NCBI GenBank assembly: GCA_018398815.1
Contig: CM031622.1
Span: 14,015,313 to 14,079,312 of the forward strand
Source of the DNA: Conus ventricosus
Taxonomy: Eukaryota; Mollusca; Gastropoda; Neogastropoda; Conidae
Length of the DNA: 64,000 nucleotides
Reading direction: 5' to 3'
In this document: positions 11,849-21,401 of the stretch, in pieces
How the letters are laid out: the number at the start of each line of letters is the position of its first letter
How positions within the stretch are numbered: the stretch's first letter is position 1
Position numbers and translations under genes: made by a program
The notes under the pieces: model-generated
Database searches by the model: none
What the model was told of the DNA's origin: nothing
What the model saw: the letters and a program-made list of their open reading frames with translations, nothing else

Positions 11849-12839
11849 ATTTGATTTATTGTGATTCATCCCTCCCTTACCCACCCACCTTGGAGTCCAA
11901 CTAAGGGGCCAGGGCCAAGAAACCAATGTCTTGACCCCTTCCAGGCTTCGGGAGAGACATACGACAAGCAGAAGCAACCAACCCTATCCCCCCTGATCAT
12001 GCTCAACTCCCGGGAACAGAGAGCTGAGCACTGCAGGGGTTTACTTGGCCAGCTGGGGAACTGCCCGTCTTGACCCAACCCCAAGAAGGGGAGCCGATTA
12101 GTACACCCGGGCCAAAGTGTACTCCCTGTCTAGGAGAGGTCCGAGCCAAAGTGATGTGTTGAGAGCGCTGGCCCTCTCAATCACCAGGATCTCATTCCCC
12201 TCCGACACAGGTCGCACCGCACGGCAAACGCGGCGGATCTTAAGGAGACCACAGAGAGAAAAGGAGTGTGGAAAAGAAGACTTGAAGGGAGACGAAGATA
12301 GAAAAGGGCCAAATAAGGGAGGCAGAAAACAAGAAAAGGAGAAAGGCGGGTTACTCTTAGTCAGGATCCTCACCCTTTAGCCTATCTGACATGGGAAGCC
12401 CTACCAGGGGCATCAACTCCTTACCACGTTACGCTTAGGCCAAACAGCATCTGCACCTCTCAGGCCTAGAAGCAGTGTGAAAAAAAAACAGCCTATCTCC
12501 AAGTATTGATGCCCCCGCCAGCAAAGCCTAAGGGATCACTGGACCACGCAAACCCTCCGACCACGACAAGGTCGCAACCCCCCGGAGGGAAATGACGCAT
12601 GAAATGACAGAAATAAAAATATGCGTTTCTTTTTGTGCATAGTATAGTTTTGGACATATAGTGTATACCGTAGAAATAATGGGGTAAAACTAAAAGGTAC
12701 ACAATTTCTTTTTAATGGATATGATAGATTAAATACTGCATAACGTGTCTACCAAATTATAATGCCGACGGTTTCTGCATAATCGCAGAATTTGGTTTTG
12801 AAAATGTGATGTTGTCATCATTTTGCTGTTCTGACGCAG

Positions 12840-12981
12840 AGCAGCCACCGTAGCCTTTTCACAGCCGACCCAAGGTCAACCGCTTTGTTTCAGCGAGCGC
12901 CAAAACAAGTCGGTCATAGCAGACGAACTTTTCCTGCAAGCGCGCGTTTTTCGTTTGGAGCCGTTCGCATCAAAATGCTTG
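12840..12981 (+). promoter_or_regulatory. CpG-rich leader, candidate first exon ending at a splice donor
   Basis: The stretch before 12981 is locally CpG-rich (for example 'tgcaagcgcgcgtttttcg') and ends ATGCTTG followed by GTAAGT at 12982, a consensus donor. A matching acceptor (ctttacag) ends at 13545, just before the start codon of the gene at 13566. This fits a noncoding first exon and proximal promoter for that gene. No TATA box is evident. Function is inferred from position only. Confidence 0.5.
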
Positions 12982-13545
12982 GTAAGTACTGTTTATATCA
13001 TTCCCATTTGCTCTAGTTTGCTTTATAATTTGTTAACACTCATCCAGACGACACTAATAGTGCCGTGTCTTTGTCTTATTGCGATTGATAAGCAAAAAGA
13101 AGTAAAAGTCTTTGCTATAAGTATGGTGAATCAAGAGTATCAAAATATCGTAAGTTTCGCGTGCTCCTCTTTATGTTGTTTTGTAATAATTATCTTGCTC
13201 ATCACCATTTTTGTTCTTGATATGATTATTTCGAATGAAATTACTAACTGCATCAATAGTTCAACTCAAAATTATTTTAATAACATTATTTTTATTATTA
13301 TTATTATTATTATTATAAATGGAGATTTGCTGATAGGAATGGAGACAGGCGTGTGCACGGGGTGGATGGGTTTGTTTGGTGTGTGTGTGTGTGTGCGCGC
13401 GTTGTGTGCATGTATCAAAATGAAAAAAGTGAGCCATTTTTTGCATGGACAGAGAAGAATGTAGGTGTACAAACACCCAGTAAATGACATAACAATAAGA
13501 ATTTCCTGACCTAGATATCTGATACAATTTGTGAAATCTTTACAG
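12982..13545 (+). other. Candidate 5' UTR intron
   Basis: It is bounded by GTAAGT at 12982 and ACAG at 13545. It is AT-rich, with an ATT microsatellite at about 13291-13318 and a GT tract at about 13380-13402. Joining the flanks gives a short upstream frame (ATGCTTGGAATGGGCCTGTAG spans the junction; shown split here as exon 1 ATGCTTG and exon 2 GAATGGGCCTGTAG) that stops before the main ATG. Confidence 0.5.
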
Positions 13546-16466
13546 GAATGGGCCTGTAGCAGAATATGGAGGTGTGCGTGCTGTGTGGAGGTGCCCTGGA
13601 TGCTGGTGGGAAGATTGTTGTGCCAACAGCTAAAGGAAGAGACTCCATTAACAGAGCAAGTGAAGAGCGTGGTGAGACTATTCTTGTGTCTGAAGGACAA
13701 GCAGTACATGAAGAATGCCGTCGCAATTTTACTAATAAGCACAACATTCAAAGTTATCAAAGAAAAAAAACAAGAGTCTTCATCTGCAATAAATATTGCA
13801 CAGAACCTACGTTCGCAAAACCAACCCTTGACTTTGCCAAATGTTGTCTTTTTTTGTGGGACTCCTGCAGAGCTCAATGCATGCAGTGGCCTGAAGGTGC
13901 ATCCAGTGAGAACACTTGACTTTCAAAGCTCAATTGCTAAAGTATGTTCACAGCGTGGAGATGAATGGGCAGACACTGTGAAAAGCAGACTAGAGTTTGT
14001 TTCTGATATGCCAGCTGCTGATGCAGTTTATCATCAGACATGTAGTGTTCATTTTAGAAGTAGGAAAAGACTTCCTAAGTCTTTTTCTTCAGACAAAGAT
14101 GAAAAAAGAATAAAGCTTGGACGGCCTAGAGATGAGAAAAAGGCATATGCCTTTGAAAAGGTCGCTGGTTTTGTTCTTGACAATGATAATGAACAAATTA
14201 CTGTTGGTGACCTCATCAACAAAATGAAAGAATATAATGACGGCGATTCCTACAGTCATCCAAAGATGAAGGAAGAGCTTAGGAAACATTTTGGTGAAGA
14301 ACTCATCACAGAACTGAATGGAAAAAGCTAATGTTGTTACATTCAGGAAAACAGCATCATCTATCTTGCACACATTTTATTCAAAACAAATGTGTGATGA
14401 GGAGGCACAGAAGAAATGCATCATAGAAACAGCAGCAGAACTCATCAAAAGTGACATTAAAGCCTTGCCTACGACTCGTGCACTGTATCCCAACAAAGAT
14501 GATATTGCGTCACTTTCAGCAAACTTCAACTTTGTTCCCGATTCGTTGCAGCTTTTGCTGAAGACTATTTTCAGTGGAAAGGACACGGACTTGAAAGTAG
14601 CATCAACAGGCCAAGTAATTATGCAAGCAGCTCGCCCACGTGTTCTCATATGCCCTTTGCAGATTGGATTAGCAGTCCAAATGCACCATTGTTTTAATTC
14701 CAAGTTCCTAGTGGACACTTTGTACTCTCTTGGTTTTAGTGTGTCATACAGTGAGGTCATGACCTATGAGATGAATGCTGCTGTGTCTGACCACAATGTT
14801 GCATCAGCACCTGAGGGTCATTTTATCCAGTACATGGCAGACAATGTAGATCACAACACGGCTACACTTGATGGATTCAACACTTTCCATGGCATGGGAA
14901 TTATTGCCTCGGTTACTCCCAGAATGAATAGCACAGTGCAGGTGAGAAGGCAAGCTGATGGCAGGACAGAAGAGATCGTCAACAAGGCAAAGATTGACAT
15001 CAAATACTACAAAGAGGAATGCCTTGGTTTGATGACACTGAAGTTTGAGAGTCTGACAAATGCATTTGTTAAAGATCCGACATCAGAAGTTGACTTGTTG
15101 TGGAAAGCTTGCTGGCTGCTACATCCAAACAGACCGTCTTGGTCTGGAGTCATGCAAGCTGTTCACCATGAAAGTTTTCCAGGACAGTCATCAGTCATAT
15201 TCATGCTGATGATAGACATGAATCCCGGTGACAAAACATGTATATATTCTACACTGTGTTTCATTTGTGCTGAAGCAAAGCGCAATAAGTCAACACCAGT
15301 GCTGACATTTGATCAGCCTCTATGGTGGAAGGCTCTGAGTATCATCTCTGGTGAACCAGCACACAGTGACCTTCAAGCCATTGTCCTTCGGCTTGGGCCG
15401 TTTCATCTTGAAATGAGTTTTCTTGCATGTATTGGGCCTTTGATGGAAGAAACTGGTCTTCATGAAGTGCTGTCGACTGTGTACGCTTCAAATTCTTGTG
15501 AGTGCAATGCTTCAAGGAAAGGGTGTACAACGTGCAGTTCGTGGACACATTCTTCTTGATGCAGCATTAAATGCACTGTTGATGTCAGACACATTTGGTG
15601 TGCCTTTGCCACATCCCAAATGCCAGACTGAAATAGATCAAAATGAAATCCAGGAACAGTCCACTTGCTGCACGTGTCTACAGATGTTCTCCCTGCTTCT
15701 CCGATGTCAGTGGAGCATGAGTCACAAGGAACTGATTGTGAAAAGAGGAAACCTTGCATGCCCAACTGCCATCTAAACTTCAGAAAACATTCAAGCTGAG
15801 GCAGACCTCTCCCAAAATGAGGCACAAAAGAGTGATCTGGAACTGAATGGTGAAACAACTACAACTAGTTCGCACATCTGACGTACCTGAAGATGTGGGT
15901 ACAGTAATGTCAAATGCCTTGAATGAACTCCATGATAAGGAAGATCTTCAAATGGTGTCTGCCCTCCACAGTCAACTTTTGAAGGGTGCAGTGACACCAG
16001 ATTCAGTCAGAACAACGATTGTCTCAACTGGATTGCCAGTAAACTTAACAGCAAGAAATTGTCACTCATTGGCAGAACGAGTGAACTCTGGCTCCAATAC
16101 ATGGCTATGGTTTTACATACTGAAACTTTTCTGAAGGCTGAAAGAACTGGAAATTGGCTCCTTCATCTGTCTGTCGTACGAGAAATGCTCCCATTCCTTG
16201 CTGCAGCTGGACACAACTCTTATACCAAGTCTGCCTATTTGTACCTTCAGATGATGAACAAGCTGGGAGGCAAACTGTCAGTAGAACCGACACAATGTGG
16301 TTGGAGACTTGAACACGGAAGTTGGTGCCAGTCACAACGGATCTACCAGCAGCACCAGCAGACTTGCTACAAGTAATCAGGCTGCAGAAAACATGGACTT
16401 GAGTGCACACCTAGCTGCGGAGAATTTCCGGCATTAGCTGTTCCAACTCGCCAGTACGTGCCATAG
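13546..16466 (+). pseudogene. Broken gene of an uncharacterised multi-copy invertebrate protein family
   Basis: Reading starts at ATG 13566 (MEVCVLCGGALDAGG, preceded by AGAAT) and passes through all three frames. A T7 run near 13851 and an A5 run near 14322 each shift the frame, with further shifts near 15495, 15700-15840, 16075 and after 16260. The segments keep a consistent order: an N-terminal CxxC...C cysteine region; a second CG-type cysteine segment with CSVHFRSRKRLP; a long central domain with ADNVDHN and TFHGMG (about 14835-14900); a segment with GKGVQRAVRGHILLDAALNA (about 15510-15570); ERTGNWLLHL...GHNSYTKSAYLYLQMM (about 16140-16255); and a Cys-rich end resembling CRKHGLECTPSCGEF (about 16390-16430). 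I recognise this pattern from predicted proteins of molluscs, cnidarians and fish, without a known function. It may be transposon-related. Either it is a pseudogene or the assembly has homopolymer errors. Confidence 0.65.
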
Positions 16467-17922
16467 ACTATGACTAAAGTAAGTTCCTTTGTTTCTTGAT
16501 TTCGTCAAGCCTTCTAGTTAATACCCTGGCTGTCTCTGTGTGCTGGTGTGCATGCATCCCATCCTCGTCTTTTCTGCACCCTCCAAACTTTACGATGTTC
16601 CTATAAAAAAAAAAGCCTCAACCAAAGTTATGTACCGAACTAGCCTGCCCCCCCCCCCCCCCCCCCCTCCCTTTGACCCTCACTGATACGCCCTGACAAT
16701 GTTAAATGGTATTATTTGTAATCATTAACATTACAATGTATTTTTTTTTCGTTATCTGGAACCTTCTTCCTGAGATCTTTCGAATGAGATGCAACATACA
16801 AGTTTTCAGCAAAATATGTCGGGTCACATGGTTAATATGTATGACATAATCAAACCATCATAAATCAAATATGCAGAGGTGCACACAATTATAATTTTTA
16901 CAATATGCAGACATGATCTTAGTACACATGATGCAAAAGAGAAACTTTTTGTAACAATTAGTTTTGGTCATAGTTAATTTTGTCACAGGATGACTACACT
17001 AATAACAGAGTGTAGAGAAGTACCCCTCTCTTCCATCGGGTCAACAAAACCACCTGCCTCTAAACTTGAAAAGGATGAAGGGTAAAGAGTAGTTTTTTAA
17101 CTGAACAACTGAAGAGTAGTGGACAACAAGAGGAAAACAGGAGTAATTTTCACTAAAGTTAAGACCAGGAGGAGGTTGGATTCACCATATAAATCCACAC
17201 AAAAAGAACTATTGCTGATGCATCATGCAAAAGTGATGGGCAAGTTGTCAGTCCTTGTCTCATTTTCTTCAGTGATGTCAACAGTCATCAAAACATTTCA
17301 CTCAGAATTACAATAAAAACTGGAATCTTGATGAGCATACTCTCAGAGGCTAAAGATAACTGAAATCCATTTTCTTGTTCAATTTTTTTTTCAAAGTCTT
17401 GAAATACCTCCATTTCCAAAACTTTAAAACTTCTGTCAAATTTGACCCTACTCCATTATTTCCATACACATCACATTTGCCAAACAAGAGAGAGTAAAAT
17501 ATTCTCTGTTATAAAAACTTTCCTTTTCAACTCATTTATATTTTTCCACAATGACTTGATGATAGTAGGTCCACAGAAGACCGCTGACAGACACTCGGGC
17601 CATCAGGGATCTTCAAAACGCTCGGTGCGAGGTCAGGGGCAACAGGTCGTCACAGATGAACCTTTCCTGCTGAGAAACACTCGTCCTTAAAACAACAATG
17701 GGTAAGAACTTCATAGCATGAGTAGTAACAAGTCCCATCTCATCCAGGACTTCATTCCATCTTCCAGATGTCCACTCATCACTTGCAGTCAGTGGCATGG
17801 CCTTGGTGGGACACATGTACTAAGCCAGCTTATGGCGCCTCTACTGTGTTGACTTCCTACCTGCCACTCATTTGTCATGGGCTTTTTTCTATAATGACGT
17901 GGAAAACCAGTCCAGATTTTTT

Positions 17923-17954
<32 letters not shown>

Positions 17955-18402
17955 GGGGGAGGGGGGGATGGCATTTGGGGGTGGGGTGGGGGGAATGGGT
18001 GGTGAGGGGGTGGTAGTGGGTATGAATGCCTAAACTCTATGCTTGCTATCTGCTGTCAGTGTCCGGGTATCACATTCACTAAAGAGGATGGATATCATCT
18101 GCGAGTTTGGCCTTCGTATGAACAACAGACCTAGCATGTATAGTATGCAGAAAGCTGCGGCAGCTGCCCGACTGCTCAAGACAGCAGTAGCGGCAAAATC
18201 AAACAGCTTGCTGCCAGCACTTTCAAACCAGATTCACAGCACTCATACTGGTCAAGCAAAATGGCGACGATTTACAGTGAATCTCTTTTTGTGACAGTTC
18301 ATTCTACAATATTGAGGTGATTCACTGCAGGCACCAAATAAATAGCTGTGGGCATGCAGGGACATTAACCTTTCAAGCATAATTCAAGCAACTGCCGTCA
18401 TT

Positions 18403-18406
<4 letters not shown>
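16467..18406. other. Unannotated stretch after the broken gene
   Basis: No gene is recognised. A GTAAGT sits at about 16479-16484, a C run at about 16648-16667, and a T-then-G tract at about 17919-17953. Open frames here are short and resemble nothing I know. Confidence 0.5.

Positions 18407-18467
<61 letters not shown>
18407..18467. repeat. (GA)n microsatellite
   Basis: A pure GA tract of about 60 bp lies just upstream of the truncated LINE at 18501. Confidence 0.97.
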
Positions 18468-18472
<5 letters not shown>

Positions 18473-18500
18473 AGGGAAATAATATGCTATGCAGTCTTTT

Positions 18501-19398
18501 AATGCTCACTAATTAGATCAGATTATTCTATCCATAATACTATTCTTAAAGAAACTAATGCTGCAAAATATTTAGGCGTGATTATAGATAGTCGTCTCAT
18601 ATGGAAAGAACATTACAATTTAGTATGTAAGAAAGCAAATAACATCTTAGCTTTCTTACACAGGAATATCAATGACTGCCCCCAAAAGGTTAAAGACGAC
18701 TGCTACAAAACACTGGTTAGACCAGTACTGGAATATGGTTGCTCAGTTTGGGATCCTTACCATCTAAAGGACATTGATAACCTTGAAAAGATTCAGAAGA
18801 GAGCAGCACGGTTCGTAACAGGGAACCACATCAGAGAAAAGGGGAATACTAGGAAGAACATGAGGAAATTAGAATGGAAACCCTTAGAAGAGAGAAGAGC
18901 TTTTATTAAACTTAACACCTTTTTCAAAGGCAGAGCTAAAGTAATTGATATTCCAATGGAACAACTAGTATTGAATAAAAGTAGCACCAGGAGTGGCGGT
19001 CAGTGTTATACCATACCTGCATCAAATATTGACAGCCACTTGCATTCTTTTTATCCCAGTTCTGTACGGCTGTGGAACTCACTGCCGGGTGCCATCAAGA
19101 TTGCCACAAATGCAATCTCTTTTAAAAAACAAATTGATACAACAGTTTTGAGATCTGCATATTGATGTTTTTCTATTTTTTACTTCCCCTGATATTTTAC
19201 TGTTAACTGGGCCTGAATTTGGCCATTGCTTTTAACTTCTTGAATATCGAGTGCGACCCCTTGTTGCCAAATTTGCTCCAGGGGCCAACAGTCTGAGTCG
19301 CACTATTTTATGTTATTTTATTTTACTTTTTAACATGCGCGCTGGTGACCTACTCGTTTTTGAGTGAACCAGTATTTTAGGAAGAAGAAGAAGAAGAA
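18501..19398 (+). mobile_element. 5'-truncated CR1/L2-like LINE: RT C-terminal region and 3' UTR
   Basis: An open frame to 19165 encodes the RT thumb and C-terminal domain of a non-LTR retrotransposon without RNase H. Diagnostic pieces are AAKYLGVIIDSRLIW near the start, then KANNILAFLHRNI, CYKTLVRPVLEYGCSVWDPY, LEKIQKRAARFVTGNH and, at the C terminus, VRLWNSLPGAI. These are typical of the CR1/L2 group. The palm with the catalytic Asp pair is missing, so the copy is dead. The 3' UTR ends at a GAA-repeat tail (19381-19398). This LINE is unrelated to the I/Nimb-like copies nearby. The left boundary is approximate, and no target-site duplication is obvious. Confidence 0.85.
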
Positions 19399-19534
19399 TG
19401 CAGTTATATCCCTTGCAATGCAGGCTTGAACTTTAGATACCCTCCCCCAGCTTTTTTTTACTTTTAAGAAAATGCATGAATTATGCTTGTTGTATACATG
19501 ACTGTCAGCATCAGGGTTTGATACTGGTTCAAAC

Positions 19535-20337
19535 ATATGAAAGAGGTTGGAAGAGTCAGTATGTGCCTTTAGACCTGAAGTAAATATGAAAGAGGTTGGA
19601 AGAGTCAGTATGCCTTTAGACCTGAAGTAAATATGAGAGGTTGGAAGAGTCGGTATGTGCCTTTAGACCTGAAGTAAATATGAAAGAGGTTGGAAGAGTC
19701 AGTATGCCTTTAGACCTGAAGTAAATATGAAAGAGGTTGGAAGAGTCGGTATGTGCCTTTAGACCCAAAGTAAATATGAAAGAGGTTGGAAGAGTCAGTA
19801 TGTGCCTTTAGACCTGAAGTAAATATGAAAGAGGTTGGAAGAGTCGGCATGTGCCTTTAGACCTGAAGTTGTTGTTGTTGTTGTTGTTGTCGTACCCTGG
19901 CTAAAAGACTCCAGGGATCATCTGAACAGCCGAAGCATTTGAACACTACGGCACAAATGCATCAGCTGGGGATGAGAACATTACGTGTGTGACCGTTTTT
20001 GATTACCCCGCCACATGGGCAGCCACACTCCGACTTCGGGGGATTTGGGAGACTGATAATGTTATGCTAGGAGCTTGTCACGACTGAAGACAATCCCCAC
20101 ATAACTATGCAGGGCATAAAGACCTGAAGTAAATATGAAAGAGGTTGGAAGAGTCAGTATGTGCCTTTAGACCTGAAGTAAATATGAAAGAAGTTGGAAG
20201 AGTCAGTATGCCTCTTGACCTAAAGTAAACATGAAAGAGGTTGGAAGAGTCAGTAAATGCCTTTAGACCTGAAGTAAATATTATGAAAAAGGTTGGAAGA
20301 GTCAGTATGTGCCTCTAGAGCTGAAGTAAATATGAAA
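19535..20337. repeat. 49-bp minisatellite, about 11 copies, interrupted
   Basis: Units of 47-49 bp start 'aaatatgaaagaggttggaa' and continue 'gagtcagtatgtgcc' and 'tttagacctgaagt'. Some units lack TG in 'tatgtgcc'. The array is interrupted by the insertion at 19870-20119. Confidence 0.95.
19870..20119 (-). mobile_element. SINE-like retroposon with (CAA)n tail inside the minisatellite
   Basis: A 250-bp unique segment interrupts the 49-bp array. The plus strand begins with a TTG repeat, which on the minus strand is a 3' CAA tail preceded by 'agccagggtacgac'. The 11-bp sequence agacctgaagt lies at 19859-19869 and again at 20120-20130. That is consistent with a target-site duplication, although it also belongs to the repeat unit. 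No open frame and no convincing tRNA-type A or B boxes are seen. It could also be the 3' piece of an unknown LINE. Confidence 0.65.
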
Positions 20338-20579
20338 CACCAACACAGTCCATGAAGCCAACATCCATGTGTCAATATTTCTCTGTTTTGCTTCTCTGGA
20401 TTCAGAATCTATACTAAATAACTCCCATCCATGCAGATAGTCATCAGTGTCATGACTTCAGCTCCTTCACCTTTCTGTAGTTCTGTTGTATTATTCATTC
20501 AGGGCTGACTGGTCCTACCCCCTGAGAGTGGTTTGTTACCTCCATAAAAAAAACAACAACAACTGCTCCTTCTTCTGGG

Positions 20580-20643
20580 AAGAGATAAGATAAGATAATG
20601 TTGCTTATAGCCCAGCCGACCGCAAAGGGCCACATCAGGGCTG
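20580..20643 (-). mobile_element. 64-bp 5'-truncated LINE 3' fragment
   Basis: It contains only the LINE 3' block and the pentanucleotide tail (agataagataagataatg on the plus strand). The direct repeat tcttctggg lies at 20571-20579 and 20644-20652, marking it as a separate insertion. Confidence 0.85.
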
Positions 20644-20652
20644 TCTTCTGGG

Positions 20653-21195
20653 GAAAAACATAATATAATAATTTACAACACTGATTTGCATAAAAATAAC
20701 AGAAACGTAAAACATGTTTTGCAAGCAGAAATACGAAACGGAAATGCACCGTTTGATGGCTCATTATTGGCTGCAGCTTCATTGAATCTTACTTCTGTAG
20801 TACGACACAAAATACACACACACACACAATCTGTATACATGTGTGTGCTGAGCACTTAAGAGTGACACAGATGTGTGCTGATCTCCCCTTTTGAGAATAC
20901 TAAAGCTAGAGAGAGCACTTACTGGAATCAGGATGAAGATTAATCTTTATACCTCTTTTAGTCTTTACCCTTAAATGCAAGCCTGTCTTTTAAAGTTATG
21001 AATTTTAATGGGACAGATTTTGATCTTTGATCAACTGCATATAGCTAGAAATTAAGGGCATTTAAGTCCCAGATATATACACACCGTTTTCCTGTGACAG
21101 AAGGGAAAAGCAGGGTTGGCCAAAGCCCTCCCTCTGAACATTATCCTCTATATTAACACAAATACATACACATAAAAAAAGGGAGGGGGGGTGAA
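20653..21195. other. Unannotated stretch before LINE copy B
   Basis: Nothing is recognised apart from a short CA tract near 20814-20828. Confidence 0.5.
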
Positions 21196-21208
21196 TATTC
21201 CTCGGGTA
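21196..21208. repeat. Target-site duplication of LINE copy B, left
   Basis: The 13-bp sequence tattcctcgggta is repeated exactly at 27194-27206. Confidence 0.9.
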
Positions 21209-21401
21209 AGATAAGATAAGATAATGTTGCTTATAGCCCAGCCGACCGCAGAGGGCCACATCAGGGCTGTCACCACGTTAAAATCAACTCACCAGTCATT
21301 TAAAAAAAAAAAAAAAAAAAAAAAACTTTCACACACCTCGTAAATGACATCGTCTACAAACGAACCAGAAACTTTGTTAAAAATCCTTCTTCCGTAAAAT
21401 C

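Larger units (their letters stand above)
6604..12589 (-). mobile_element. Full-length I/Nimb-like LINE, copy A
   Basis: This is a non-LTR retrotransposon of about 5986 bp on the minus strand. Its 5' end lies at 12589 (CCCTCCGG) and its 3' end at 6604, in a short AAGAT-type tail on the plus strand. From 5' to 3' it has a GC-rich 5' UTR, ORF1 with CCHC zinc knuckles, ORF2 with endonuclease, reverse transcriptase, RNase H and a C-terminal CCHC motif, and a 3' UTR with a long A run (6693-6725 on the plus strand). It aligns end to end with the copy at 21209-27193. Both ORFs carry several frameshifts. No flanking duplication is evident. The RNase H domain puts it in the I group; the clade name is a judgement by eye. 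Confidence 0.9.

Noticed and set aside
12955..13464. 169-residue frame in the candidate intron
   Set aside because: It crosses the splice donor and is driven by AT-rich and GT-repeat sequence. It contains no domain and is hydrophobic only because of T-rich codons.
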